From contig JADJNA010000047.1 of assembly GCA_016709305.1 (NCBI GenBank), positions 1 through 64,000 on the forward strand: a DNA stretch of 64,000 bases. The letters run 5' to 3'. The notes beneath the pieces were generated by a model. It was not told where the DNA came from. It did no database searches and saw only the letters and a list, made by a program, of their open reading frames with translations. The position numbers and the translations under genes were made by a program. This document shows, piece after piece, positions 17,716 through 27,048 of this stretch. The number at the start of each line of letters is the position of its first letter. Position 1 is the first letter of the stretch. Source of the stretch: Candidatus Villigracilis saccharophilus (GTDB taxonomy: Bacteria > Chloroflexota > Anaerolineae > Anaerolineales > Villigracilaceae).

Positions 17716-18330
17716 ACCGCCTCCACAAAATTTTTCAAAATTTGCAATCCAACCGCCTGACTCTTTTCAGGGTGGAACTGCACGCCGAAAACATTTTCAC
17801 GCCGCACCGCACACGCGTAATTGATTCCGTAATCGGTTGTTGCAATTACATCGGATGAATCTCCCGCCTGACAATAATACGAGTGATTGAAATAAACATA
17901 CGCTTCATCTTTTATCTGATCAAAGAGCAGCGCATCTTTCTTAACCGTGAGTTGATTCCACCCCGTATGCGGAATCTTCACTGACAGCGAATCAGCAAAC
18001 TTCACCACCGTGCCTTTCAATAACCCCAAGCCTTCGTGATCGCCCATCTCTTCACCGATCTCGAACAAGGCTTGCATCCCGACGCAAATCCCAAGCATCG
18101 GCACGCCGCGCGAGACAACTTCCTTCACCGCATTATCCAATCCCCGCGCCCGCAGCCCAGACATAAAATCGCCGAACGCACCCACGCCAGGCAAAACGAT
18201 CCTTCCGCCAGATAAAACCTTCTGCGGGTCATCTGTGCGCGTGACTTTCGCCCCAATATTTTCCAACGCCTTCTGCACCGAGCGGAGGTTTCCCCGTGCC
18301 TGCGTCAATCAATATGATTTCTTTATTCAT
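17712..18330 (-). CDS. hisH: Imidazole glycerol phosphate synthase glutaminase HisH, one frameshift
   Basis: This class I amidotransferase feeds ammonia to HisF. The true start is ATG 18330 (NKEIILIDAGTGN), after which one extra A near 18292 shifts the frame; removal gives NLRSVQKALENIGAKVTRTD and a protein of about 205 residues. Seen: oxyanion region LPGVGAFGDFMSGL, nucleophile elbow GICVGMQALFE with the catalytic Cys, and the His/Glu pair in FGVQFHPEKSQ. The span is 3n+1 bases, consistent with a single insertion. It is coupled to hisA by ATGA. Confidence 0.9.
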
Positions 18331-18355
18331 CATTCATCCTTCTGCATTCATCATT

Positions 18356-18944
18356 TCAGAGCGTTCCTTTTGTAGACGGGATTGTCCCGCCGCGTCTTGG
18401 GTCGAACTGAGTCGCCATATCCAGCGCGCGTGCCCATGCCTTGAACAATGCCTCAGCCTGATGATGATCGTCGCGCCCGTACAAAACCCGCGCATGGAGA
18501 TTGCAGCGCGAGGTCACAGCAAATGACTCAAAGAAATGCGGGAACAATGTGGTTGGGATATTGCCAACATACGGCGTGTGCCATTCCGCTTGAATGACTG
18601 CGTAGGGACGTCCTGACAGATCAATTGCGACATGTGCTAACGTCTCATCCATCGGAGCAAAACTATCTCCCATGCGGACAATTCCCTTGCGGTCGCCGAG
18701 CGCCTTGTCAAAAGGCTTGCCCCAACGCCAACGCCACATCTTCCACCGTGTGATGGACATCAATGTGCAAGTCACCCTTCGCTTGGATATTGAGATCGAA
18801 CAATCCATGCACAGCAAGGTGAGTCAACATGTGGTCGAGAAACCCAACTCCTGTGGAAATCGCATGTTTGCCTGCGCCGTCCAGATCCAACTTAATAGTA
18901 ATTTGCGTTTCATTTGTCTGTCGTGATATTTCTGCGGTTCGCAT
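18356..18944 (-). CDS. hisB: Imidazoleglycerol-phosphate dehydratase HisB, one frameshift
   Basis: The enzyme removes water from imidazole glycerol phosphate. It is monofunctional, about 195 residues restored, with no HAD phosphatase domain. Seen: TGVGFLDHMLTHLAVHG, the metal motif DVHHTVEDVALALGQAF, and after the break DKALGDRKGIVRMG, HVAIDLSGRPYAV, FFESFAVTSRCNLH and YGRDDHHQAEALFKA. One extra base in a TTTT run (18710-18713) breaks the frame; the span is 3n+1. Upstream gap 18945-19010 is repeat DNA. Confidence 0.92.
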
Positions 18945-18957
18945 GTTTCTCCTTTGG

Positions 18958-19010
18958 TTTTTGGTCGAAGGTCAAAGGTTGAAAGCCAGATCGACCTTTG
19001 ACTTTCAACT
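18958..19010. repeat. AAGGTCAAAGGTTGAAAG inverted repeat between hisC and hisB
   Basis: AAGGTCAAAGGTTGAAAG faces GACCTTTGACTTTCAAC, forming an imperfect hairpin that fills the gap up to the hisC stop. Confidence 0.45.
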
Positions 19011-20108
19011 TTAACATCCAAACTTTTCCAACGCCGATATAAGCACATCCGTATCCTGCGGCCTGCCCACACTAATGCGGATATTGTCTCTCAGCCCTGG
19101 CTTGTTGAAGTAGCGGATGAAGACTCCAAACTCCTGCGCCAGCCGCGCTTTGAGTTCCGCTGCGTCACGACCATCCACTTGGCAGAGAATGAAATTTGAT
19201 TGCGTGGGATACGGTTTCAAATACGAAATCTTCCGTAATTCCGCCATCAAGCGGGTTCGTTCGGCTTTTAGAATCTCAACCGTTTTTGCCAACTCATCGG
19301 TGTGTTCCAGTGAAACTTGCGCCGCAACACTCGCCGCCACATTGATATTGTATGGCTGTTTGGATTTCCACAAGGTGGGCATCAGCCAGAGCGGAAATGC
19401 GCCATAGCCAACCCGCAGACCTGCCAAGCCTGCCCATTTGCTAAATGTTCGCAGAACTACCAAATTCTCCCGTGCAGGGACTTCACGAATGCGGCTCAAA
19501 CTAGCCCCAAGATTTTCACCAGCGAATTCAATATAAGCTTCATCCAGAACGATCAAAGTCGGCAATTCGAGTAATTCGTCAATTGTCTTTGCGTCAAGAA
19601 CAGAGCCGTCTGGATTATTGGGTGATGTGATGAAGAATAGTTTTGGCTTGTGAGTTTCAACTGCTTCACGAATGGCATCCATGTCCAGTGAAAAATCTGT
19701 GCGGCGCGGGACTTCGACACAGCGGGCAGCGTTTAGTTCTGCATCAAACGAATACATGCCAAAGGTGGGTGGACAGGAAAGAATGCAATCGTTCGGTTCA
19801 AGGAAGACACGCATGAGCAAGTCAAGCAATTCGTCCGCGCCTGCGCCAGCCATGAGATATTCGGCCGGAACGCCAGTGAATTCCGCGAGTGACTTTCGCA
19901 AGGCGCGGCTTTCAGGGTCGGGATAAATGTGCGGGAATTCCATATTCGCCAACGCCTCGCGGACAACTTTCAGCGGGCCGTATGGATTTTCATTGGCATC
20001 CAATTTGACGATCTGATCTGGAGTTCGTCCGAGGCGTGCCGATAAAACCTCAAACGGTTCGATGGGGGCGTAAGGTGGAAGGGATTCTAGGTGAGTGCGG
20101 ATTTTCAT
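19011..20108 (-). CDS. hisC: Histidinol-phosphate aminotransferase HisC
   Basis: This 365-residue fold-type I PLP enzyme makes histidinol phosphate from imidazole acetol phosphate and glutamate. Seen: KLDANENPYGP, GAGADELLDLLMRVF, FITSPNNPDGS, VLDEAYIEFAG, the Schiff-base Lys in RTFSKWAGLAGLRVGYG and the carboxylate-binding Arg near the end in RISVGRPQD. Intact frame. Confidence 0.95.
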   Translation of the reverse strand: MKIRTHLESLPPYAPIEPFEVLSARLGRTPDQIVKLDANENPYGPLKVVREALANMEFPHIYPDPESRALRKSLAEFTGVPAEYLMAGAGADELLDLLMRVFLEPNDCILSCPPTFGMYSFDAELNAARCVEVPRRTDFSLDMDAIREAVETHKPKLFFITSPNNPDGSVLDAKTIDELLELPTLIVLDEAYIEFAGENLGASLSRIREVPARENLVVLRTFSKWAGLAGLRVGYGAFPLWLMPTLWKSKQPYNINVAASVAAQVSLEHTDELAKTVEILKAERTRLMAELRKISYLKPYPTQSNFILCQVDGRDAAELKARLAQEFGVFIRYFNKPGLRDNIRISVGRPQDTDVLISALEKFGC

Positions 20109-20117
20109 AGGTTTTCC

Positions 20118-20190
20118 TTTGACGATAGACCATGGACAACGGACGACGATTGAACATCCATGGTCTATTGTCCGTCGTCCATCGTCCGCA
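20118..20190. repeat. GACGATAGACCATGGA inverted repeat between hisD and hisC
   Basis: GACGATAGACCATGGA (20121-20136) faces TCCATGGTCTATTGTC, with inner words CGGACGACG and CCGTCGTCC. The right side supplies the last codons and stop of hisD (Arg-Thr-Met-Asp-Asp-Gly-Gln). Confidence 0.6.
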
Positions 20191-21514
20191 ATAACGCCGC
20201 ATTCGCATGCCCATCCAGCCCTTCGGCTTGGGCGAGAGTTGCGGCGACTGGGCCAACAGCCTGCGCGGTCTTGTCATCCAACGCCACTAGGCTGACAATT
20301 TTCACAAAGTCCCACACATTGAGCGGGGACGCAAACCTTGCAGAGCCGCCCGTCGGCATGACGTGGCTTGGGCCAGCGAGATAATCGCCCAACACTTCAA
20401 AGGAATGTTCACCGACGAATATTCCGCCCGCGTTGTTCACTTTTTCCACCCAGCGCCACGGCTCATTGACAGATATTGCCAGATGTTCGGGTGCGTAATC
20501 ATTTGCCAATTGAACAGCTTCTTCGAGATCGCGAGTCAATACTGCGCCGCCGCGATTTTCAAGGGAAGCGGTGATGATCTCTGCGCGGCTGCGGTCTTCC
20601 AACTGCTTGCCGACTTCGATCTGTACTTTTTCAATTAATGATTGCGAGGGAGTTAATAAAATAGCGGAAGCTAAAAAGTCATGCTCGGCTTGAGCAAGCA
20701 AATCTGCGGCGACCCATGCAGGGTTCGCGGACTCATCAGCGACGACCACGGTTTCGGTGGGGCCAGCCAATCCGTCAATGCCAACCACGCCGTAGACTTG
20801 TCTTTTTGCCAATGTGACGAACAAATTTCCCGGCCCAAAAATTTTATCCACGGGACGGACGGTTTCAGTCCCGTACGCGAGTGCGGCAATGGCTTGCGCT
20901 CCGCCGAGCGGATAGATTTCGTCCACGCCAGCAACGGCGCAGGCGGCGAGGATGATCGGGTCAATGGGGGCTTCGGAATTTGCGAATGATTTATTTGGAG
21001 GCGTGACGACCACGATCTCTTTTACCCCCGCCACTTTTGCAGGAATGGCGCTCATCAAAACAGTGGACGGTAACGGAGCTGTGCCGCCTGGGACGTACAA
21101 TCCCACGCGCTGAATGGGGCGGATGATCTGTCCGATCGTGCCGCCGAGTTCATTGGTGAACCATGATGTCAGCGGTTGTTTGCGGTGAAAGGTTTCGACG
21201 CGGGCAGCGGCTTTTTCAAGCGCTTCACGCTGTGCGAGCGGCAGCGAATCGAATGCAGCTTGGATCATATCCTTCGAAACGGGAGCAGGCTTGAGGTCGA
21301 TTGAATCGAGGCGCTTTGTCCAATCTTGAAGGGCAGCGTCGCCGCGAGTCCGCACATCCTTCAAAATTTTTGTGACGGCTTGTTCCGCTGTCAAAGATTC
21401 GCCGAAGAGATTTTTGATTCCATCCAGCACGCGTTGACTGATGGGAAATTCATCGGGCGGGGTGCGTTTGAGGATGGACTGTCTTGCGGTTTGTGGGTCG
21501 TATTGTTTAAGCAT
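20165..21514 (-). CDS. hisD: Histidinol dehydrogenase HisD
   Basis: This 449-residue Zn/NAD+ enzyme carries out the last two oxidations to histidine. Seen: YVPGGTAPLPSTVLMSAIPA, CAVAGVDEIYPLGGAQAIAA, DGLAGPTETVVVADE, LLAQAEHDFLASAIL (catalytic Glu-His and metal ligands), AGGIFVGEHSFEVLGDYLAG and PSHVMPTGGSARFASPL. The last seven residues are encoded by intergenic repeat DNA. It follows hisG after 5 bp. Confidence 0.95.
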   Translation of the reverse strand: MLKQYDPQTARQSILKRTPPDEFPISQRVLDGIKNLFGESLTAEQAVTKILKDVRTRGDAALQDWTKRLDSIDLKPAPVSKDMIQAAFDSLPLAQREALEKAAARVETFHRKQPLTSWFTNELGGTIGQIIRPIQRVGLYVPGGTAPLPSTVLMSAIPAKVAGVKEIVVVTPPNKSFANSEAPIDPIILAACAVAGVDEIYPLGGAQAIAALAYGTETVRPVDKIFGPGNLFVTLAKRQVYGVVGIDGLAGPTETVVVADESANPAWVAADLLAQAEHDFLASAILLTPSQSLIEKVQIEVGKQLEDRSRAEIITASLENRGGAVLTRDLEEAVQLANDYAPEHLAISVNEPWRWVEKVNNAGGIFVGEHSFEVLGDYLAGPSHVMPTGGSARFASPLNVWDFVKIVSLVALDDKTAQAVGPVAATLAQAEGLDGHANAALLRTMDDGQ

Positions 21515-21519
21515 GATGA

Positions 21520-22518
21520 TTATCCTTTTAGCGCCGCGAGCATGGCTATGTAGCGTGGCGGCTCTTCTTCAAAAATATAGGTGACGGGGGAAACGATGAT
21601 GCCGCTGCCACCGACTTTTCGTAATTCGCCGATGGCGCGTGGAAGGTTATCGCGGCGCACGACCACGCTGACGGAGTGCCAGCCTTGATTCGATTCGCGG
21701 GTGACGATGGGGCTGATGGTGGGGCCTTGCAAACCGCCGACGGATGTTTCGTTGAATAATTTGGACGCGATCGCTTCGGGACTTTCCCCGCGCATGTTTG
21801 CAATGACGAGGAGATTTTCCTTCGCCCGCATATGTGCCTCGATGTATTCGAGCAGACGCCGCGCTGTTTCAAGCGCGCTGGGATTTGTCTCAAGAGATTT
21901 GCGATTTGCAATGAGCGCGGCTTGCGATGCTTGCACGACTCCATCACGCAGGGCGCGCAGGCGATTGTCTTGAAGTGTTTGTCCCGATGAAACGAGATCA
22001 GAGATGATGTCTGCGTAGCCGATGGTGGGGGCGGTTTCAAGAGTCCCTTCAGCGGCGATGAGCGTGTGTCGGATATTCTGCTTGTTTAGGAATCGTTCTG
22101 TGAGGACGGGGAATTTTGTGGCCACGCGCAGTGGCTTGTCGAGAGTCGATGCATATGATTTTAGAGATTCAACGGTTGTGACATCGCTCCACGATTCGGG
22201 CACGGCCAGCATTAATGAGCAGCTTCCGAATCCAAGAGCATCATGTAAAACAATGATATCGCCATTTTCTCCGCGATTTTCTTCGAGAACGTCAATGCCT
22301 GTGATTCCAAAATCTACGCTGCCTTGCCGCACGCTGACAACGATATCGCTGGGGCGTTGGAAGAGAACGGTCAATTCTGGTAAGGCAGGCATTTTTGCCT
22401 GATATTGACGCGGGTTGAGTTTTTGGATGGGAAGTCCGCACTCTGCAAGAAGCTCTATCGAGTCATCTTGCAGGCGTCCTTTGGAGGGGAGGGAGAGGCG
22501 AATATTGGGGTTGGGCAT
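21520..22518 (-). CDS. hisG: ATP phosphoribosyltransferase HisG, long form
   Basis: The 332-residue enzyme condenses ATP with PRPP, the committed step. It starts MPNPNIRLSLPSKGRLQDD after the ribosome site AAGGAAACC; the longer open frame upstream runs into repeat and attenuator DNA and is rejected. The PRPP loop region ATAPTIGYADIISDLVSSGQ-like segment is near residue 170. The C-terminal 90 residues form the regulatory domain of the long, HisZ-independent class (VSVVVRRDNLPRAIGELRKV), so feedback inhibition by histidine is expected. It is the first structural gene after the attenuator. Confidence 0.93.
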   Translation of the reverse strand: MPNPNIRLSLPSKGRLQDDSIELLAECGLPIQKLNPRQYQAKMPALPELTVLFQRPSDIVVSVRQGSVDFGITGIDVLEENRGENGDIIVLHDALGFGSCSLMLAVPESWSDVTTVESLKSYASTLDKPLRVATKFPVLTERFLNKQNIRHTLIAAEGTLETAPTIGYADIISDLVSSGQTLQDNRLRALRDGVVQASQAALIANRKSLETNPSALETARRLLEYIEAHMRAKENLLVIANMRGESPEAIASKLFNETSVGGLQGPTISPIVTRESNQGWHSVSVVVRRDNLPRAIGELRKVGGSGIIVSPVTYIFEEEPPRYIAMLAALKG

Positions 22519-22540
22519 AAGGTTTCCTTTTGATTTTTTT

Positions 22541-22604
22541 TGACGATGGACTGTGGACGACGAATTGATATCCATCGTCCGTTGTCTGCTGTCTATCGTC
22601 CGCT
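22541..22604. repeat. GACGATGGAC-type repeat between attenuator and hisG
   Basis: GACGATGGACTGTGGACGACG on the left faces CCATCGTCC and CTATCGTCC words on the right around ATTGATATCC. It is the same family as 20118 and 61095. Confidence 0.5.
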
Positions 22605-22615
22605 TTTGGATAAAC

Positions 22616-22643
22616 AAAAAGCCCCGACACAGGGTCGGGGCTT
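22616..22643 (-). terminator. his operon attenuator terminator
   Basis: Read on the minus strand, AAGCCCCGAC and GTCGGGGCTT form a 10-bp stem with loop CCTGT, followed by TTTTTG. It lies 24 bases after the leader peptide stop and before hisG. Confidence 0.85.
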
Positions 22644-22717
22644 GATGAGGTAAATGAGGATTTCCCGCTATTGAACGACGGGTATGCACACACAAACCTC
22701 CCGACCATGCGGGGGTT
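22633..22717 (-). promoter_or_regulatory. Alternative antiterminator and pause structures of the his attenuator
   Basis: GGTCGGG in the leader coding region (22706-22700, minus) is an exact complement of CCCGACC in the terminator's left arm (22639-22633), so pairing the two would prevent termination. In addition, AACCCCCG and CGGGAGGTT (22717-22695) can pair with each other and would block the antiterminator. This is the classical 1:2, 2:3, 3:4 arrangement: ribosome stalling on His codons frees segment 2. Confidence 0.75.
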
Positions 22718-22760
22718 GAATATGATGATGGTGATGGTTGTGTGCAAAAAGTTTGTACAT
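22668..22760 (-). CDS. hisL: his operon leader peptide, His-rich
   Basis: This 30-residue ORF begins Met-Tyr-Lys-Leu-Phe-Ala-His-Asn and then has five consecutive His, with one more His later (seven in all). It ends at TAG 22670-22668. It lies between a good promoter and an intrinsic terminator upstream of hisG, exactly where a histidine attenuation leader belongs. The start lies only 10 bases after the -10 box, so the mRNA would have almost no 5' leader and no Shine-Dalgarno site. Not reported by simple gene finding because of its size. Confidence 0.85.
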   Translation of the reverse strand: MYKLFAHNHHHHHIQPPHGREVCVCIPVVQ

Positions 22761-22770
22761 ATTGTTCGGC

Positions 22771-22799
22771 AGTATACCAATCGCTTGGGTATTTGGCAA
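22771..22799 (-). promoter_or_regulatory. his operon promoter
   Basis: On the minus strand, -35 TTGCCA (22799-22794) and -10 TATACT (22776-22771) are separated by exactly 17 bases. It sits just after the stop of the upstream ppc gene. Confidence 0.75.
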
Positions 22800-22806
22800 G
22801 TGATTT

Positions 22807-25524
22807 TCAGCCGGTATTCTTCAATCCCGCGGCAATACCATTGATGGTCAGCGCCATTACATCACGCAGGGTTTCCACTTCCGGGCCTATGGTTTTTTTC
22901 ATGGAACGCAAGCGGCGCATTGCCTCCACTTGGATATAGTTCAATGGGTCAACATACGGGTTGCGGAGTTGAACGGCTGATTGTGTGATGGGTTCTTTTT
23001 CCATGAGGGAGGCATGCCCGCTGATGGAAAGGACCGCTGTGCGCGTCCGTTCGTATTCTTCGCGGATGCGGTTGAAGATCGAATTGCCAAGCTCGCGGTC
23101 TGGGACGAGTTCAACATATAAGGCGGCAATGTCCATATCAGCTTTGATGAGGGACATTTCACTGTTGTCTAGCAGGCTTTTGAAGAGCGGCCATTTGATA
23201 TACATTTCGCGTAAGAGTCCGCGGTCATTGTATGATTCCAAACCTGTGCCGAGGCCATACCAACCGGGCAGGTTGAAGCGCGATTGCATCCACGAGAACA
23301 CCCAGGGGATGGCGCGGATCTTATCCACGGCGCTGGTGCTGGCGCGAGAGGCGGGACGGGAGCCGATCTGCAGCTGCTTGATCTCTTCCAGTGGAGTGGC
23401 TGATTGCCAGAATTGTATAAAACTGGGGGTTTCATATACCAGATTGCGATACGACTTTTGCGCGGCTGTGGACATTTCTTCCATTGCCTTGCGCCAATTT
23501 TCAGGGACTGGGGCTTGCTCTGCCGAAGGAGTAGATGCCAAAATGACAGCACTGGCGATCTGTTCCAAGTGGCGGTGTGCGAGTTGTGGATTCGCATAGC
23601 GTGACGCAATGATCTCGCCCTGCTCCGTCACACGGAAGCGGCCATTGATGCTGCCCGCAGGTTGGGCACGGATGGCGCGGCTGGCGGGGCCGCCTCCGCG
23701 GGCGATGGTTCCGCCGCGCCCGTGGAAGATGGTCAACTTGATGTTGTGCTTTTGAGTGACCTGCGTGATCTCTTCCTGCGCCTGATACAAGGCCCAGTTT
23801 GCCATGAGATAACCGCCGTCTTTGTTGCTGTCAGAGTAGCCGATCATGACCATTTGTTCATCATTGTGAGTTTTGAGATGCTCACGATAGGGACTACAGG
23901 TGAAGAGCGCTTCCAGATTATTTTGGGCTTCTTTCAGGTCGCCAACAGATTCAAAGAGCGGAGCAATGGGGGGCACGTATTTGCAGCCAGCCCAACGGGC
24001 AAGCAACAGCACAGTGAGGATATCAGCAGTGGAGTGTGCCATTGAGATGACAATGGCCCCCAACGGTTCGTGTCCGTACACATCACAGACGCGGCCAATG
24101 AGTTGGAAGAGCGCCCAGACTTCGGCGGTGGCAGCAGTCACTCCGGGATGTTGAGCCAGCTCTATTGGGGACTGGGCAAGCAAACGGGTGAGAAGAAGCG
24201 TCCGCTCGACGTTTGGTAAATTTTCAAGATCAGGTTCGATCCGCAGCGCACGCAAGATCTCGCTTAATGCAGAATTGAATCGACTTGAATCTTCGCGAAT
24301 GTCGAGGCGTGCGGCGTGCAGCCCGAAGATGTGAAATTGTTGCAGCGTGGTTTTCAAGTCACCATGAACCAATGCTTTGGGCATGGCGCTGGCGATGAGT
24401 TCGATGGGTGTCAGAAGTTTTTCAGGTTGAAGGCTGGTGTGATATTGATCGCGACTCAAGAGATGAGATTTCATGTCTTCGTTCGAAGCTTTTGCAAGGT
24501 CAGCCGATAGGAGGGAAAGCACGAGGCGATAGGGCTCGTTGGTGTAACGCTCTTCAATAAATGAAACATGCTCGGAGAACGGACGGCGCTTCTCAATCCA
24601 ATTGCTCAGCTCAGATGGCGGCGGCACGAGCCTTGAACTCATACTCAAGCGACGCGAAAGGTCTTTGAAAATGCGGCGATGATTTTCCACAGCCAGACCG
24701 CGATGCAAGCGCAGAGTTTCTGCAGTCACTTCAGTGGTGACATTTGGATTGCCATCACGATCGCCGCCAATCCATGATGAAAGTTTGAACCATGAAGCAG
24801 GCGGTTTCAATTCAGGGTAATGAAGTTGCAGTGCTTTTTCAAGGTCGTCGTACACGGCAGGGATGGCTTTCCAAAAAAATGCATCCACATAATACAAGCC
24901 CGTCTTCACTTCATCTGTGACTGTGAGGCGGTTGGCGCGGGCGCGCTCAGTGAGCCACAACGCAGAGATCTCCGATTGAAGGGAATTGAAGAGCGCGTCA
25001 CGTTCGCGTACCGAAATAATTGCATCGCTTATTTCTTGAAGCAGCCGCGCAATACTTTCGATCTTCGTGAGCACAGTGCGCCGCCGCGCTTCGGTGGGGT
25101 GCGCGGTGAGCACCAGTTCGATGGAAAGATTTTCCAGCAAGCCGGACATCTGCTCGGTTGTAACGCCGCGCGCTTTGAGCATTGCCACAGCTTCGCCGAT
25201 CGATTCGTCAATCGGCTCGGGATATTTCCAATCCAGCTTTTTGTTTAGGAGTTGAACGCGTTGGTGATCTTCGGCAAGATTGACGAGATCAAAGTAGGTT
25301 GCGAATGCTGAAGCGACAGCTCGCGCCTCATCCGCGCTGAGAGCTGATACCAGTTTCTGCAACCGTTGCGCCGCTGATGGGTCTCCTGCACGTCGCAGTT
25401 TTGCCTCGGTGCGGATATTCTCCTCGATCTCAAACAGTGCAGGCGATTCAAGGTCGGAGATGATCCTGCCCAGCAGGTCGCCGAGCATGTGAATGGTTTG
25501 TGAGATGTCCATGTTGTGGTCCAT
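22807..25524 (-). CDS. ppc: Phosphoenolpyruvate carboxylase
   Basis: This 905-residue cytoplasmic enzyme adds bicarbonate to PEP to give oxaloacetate, refilling the TCA cycle and feeding aspartate and glutamate families. Seen: the first signature VLTAHPTEARRRT with the catalytic His (about residue 140), SWIGGDRDGNPNVT, the second signature MIGYSDSNKDGGYL, and the glycine loop FHGRGGTIARGGGP. The C-terminus ends LKNTG, the conserved QNTG-like tail that builds the active site. Length is typical. It may start at Met1 or at the next Met (residue 5). It lies upstream of his on the same strand but has its own unit. Confidence 0.96.
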   Translation of the reverse strand: MDHNMDISQTIHMLGDLLGRIISDLESPALFEIEENIRTEAKLRRAGDPSAAQRLQKLVSALSADEARAVASAFATYFDLVNLAEDHQRVQLLNKKLDWKYPEPIDESIGEAVAMLKARGVTTEQMSGLLENLSIELVLTAHPTEARRRTVLTKIESIARLLQEISDAIISVRERDALFNSLQSEISALWLTERARANRLTVTDEVKTGLYYVDAFFWKAIPAVYDDLEKALQLHYPELKPPASWFKLSSWIGGDRDGNPNVTTEVTAETLRLHRGLAVENHRRIFKDLSRRLSMSSRLVPPPSELSNWIEKRRPFSEHVSFIEERYTNEPYRLVLSLLSADLAKASNEDMKSHLLSRDQYHTSLQPEKLLTPIELIASAMPKALVHGDLKTTLQQFHIFGLHAARLDIREDSSRFNSALSEILRALRIEPDLENLPNVERTLLLTRLLAQSPIELAQHPGVTAATAEVWALFQLIGRVCDVYGHEPLGAIVISMAHSTADILTVLLLARWAGCKYVPPIAPLFESVGDLKEAQNNLEALFTCSPYREHLKTHNDEQMVMIGYSDSNKDGGYLMANWALYQAQEEITQVTQKHNIKLTIFHGRGGTIARGGGPASRAIRAQPAGSINGRFRVTEQGEIIASRYANPQLAHRHLEQIASAVILASTPSAEQAPVPENWRKAMEEMSTAAQKSYRNLVYETPSFIQFWQSATPLEEIKQLQIGSRPASRASTSAVDKIRAIPWVFSWMQSRFNLPGWYGLGTGLESYNDRGLLREMYIKWPLFKSLLDNSEMSLIKADMDIAALYVELVPDRELGNSIFNRIREEYERTRTAVLSISGHASLMEKEPITQSAVQLRNPYVDPLNYIQVEAMRRLRSMKKTIGPEVETLRDVMALTINGIAAGLKNTG

Positions 25525-25592
25525 TCGCCTAGTATAGCGGAAAATATCTCCAACTCTTCGATTTTCCAGAAGGTATAATGAACTTTACAAAC

Positions 25593-27048
25593 ATGCGAAA
25601 TTCAAGTTTTATTTCACGTTCGTTTCAGTATCTTCTGGCATTTGGCTTCATCGCCCTTGTCACGGTAATTTTGATTGCCCTGCGGGAAGCATTGGATACG
25701 ACTCTGGTAGCCCTTTTTGTATCTGATCCCGCTTGGCTTGATCACCGCTTATCTGGGGCTCGGTCCGGGCATCACCAGCGCGCTGGTAACCTTTCTGACA
25801 TTCAATTATTTTTTTATCAAACCCTATTACACATTTGCAGTTCACCGTCCAACGGATGTGGTCATCCTTGTCATCTTTTTGATCGTGGCGATCGTGATCA
25901 GTCAATTGGTGGGGCGGATGCAGGCAAGCCTTGCCGCAGCAACAGCACGCGAACGTGAAGCCACGCGGCTTTATGAGTTGAGTACGGCTCTGGCTGGATT
26001 GCATAATGACCATGTCATTTCGCAGATCCTCGCAAAGCAGGTGCAGGAAGTTTCACAAGGCGAAGCAGTGGAAATTAATATCACAGGCGGTCAGCCTTTT
26101 GCTTATCGTTTGCCTGATTCAGCTCAACCAACCCGTTCGCCGGAATGGGTGGTGCCCATCGAGGTGGCGAGAGGTGTTCTCGGGGAGATTCTGCTTTGGC
26201 GGGCGGCACCAGCTATCACGTCTGGTGAGAAGCGTTTGTTGCAGACATTTGCCAGTCAGGGAGCGTTGGCGCTTGAGCGTGCCAGGCTCGCGCAGGCGGA
26301 GTCGCGCGCCAGAGTCCTCGAAGAGAGTGACCATCTAAAGTCTATTCTATTGTCTTCTGTGTCTCACGAATTGAGAACGCCTCTTTCTACCATCAAGGCG
26401 GCGGCTTCCAGTTTGAGAAGTGACGATGTCCATTGGGATTCCGCTGCCCGCCCCGAGTTGATTGCTGCCATTGACGATGAAGCCGACCATTTGAACATGC
26501 TGGTCGGTAATTTGCTGGATATGTCGCGCATTGAGTCCGGTGTACTCAAGCCGAAGCGTGAATGGAATATTTTGTCTGAAATTGTTGGGAGTGTTCTGGC
26601 GCGCATGAAGCATCTTGCGGGGGAGCATCGTATAGAGGTGGATGTGCCCGAGAGCCTTCCGCTCATGCCCGTGGACTATGTGCAAATGGAGCAGGTTTTT
26701 ACGAATTTGCTCAGCAACAGTGTCAAATATGCGCCGGAGAGATCTGTGATACGAGTGCGCGCGTTTGTGGAAGATGAATCCGTTCATGTGGTGGTTCGTA
26801 ATCAGGGACCGCAAGTGCCGCAGGAACACCTTGAACGCATCTTTGATAAATTTTTCCGCATCACCGCCGCGGACCGGGTCACAGGCACTGGGCTTGGGCT
26901 TTCCATTTGCAAAGGTATCATCGAAGCGCACAGTGGACGGCTGTGGGCCGAGAATGTACCCGATGGACTTGCTTTTAATTTCACATTGCCATTGGTCTGG
27001 GAAGGCGTTTCGCCGCCAACCCTTCCAATGGATACGGAGACCGAATGA
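25593..27048 (+). CDS. KdpD-like sensor histidine kinase lacking the N-terminal KdpD domain, one frameshift
   Basis: Restored length is about 484 residues (489 from ATG 25578). Four close transmembrane helices of the DUF4118 type (ITAYLGLGPGITSALVTFL, NYFFIKPYYTFAVHRPTD) match the membrane part of KdpD. A GAF-like domain, then HisKA (SVSHELRTPLSTIKAAASSL) and an ATPase domain (NLLSNSVKYAPE, TGTGLGLSICKGIIEAH) follow. The USP and Walker-A KdpD domain is missing. An extra T in the TTTTT run near 25712-25716 breaks the frame within the first helices. TATAAT (25574-25579) is a likely -10, which favours ATG 25593 with a very short leader. It overlaps its regulator by ATGA. Confidence 0.85.

Noticed and set aside
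22519..22695. N-terminal extension of HisG
   Set aside because: The extra 59 residues are encoded by the attenuator and repeat DNA; the ATG at 22518 has the proper ribosome site and family start.
22463..22780. 105-residue minus-strand ORF across the his leader
   Set aside because: It runs through the terminator and repeat and is out of frame with the His-rich leader peptide; its composition is that of non-coding DNA.
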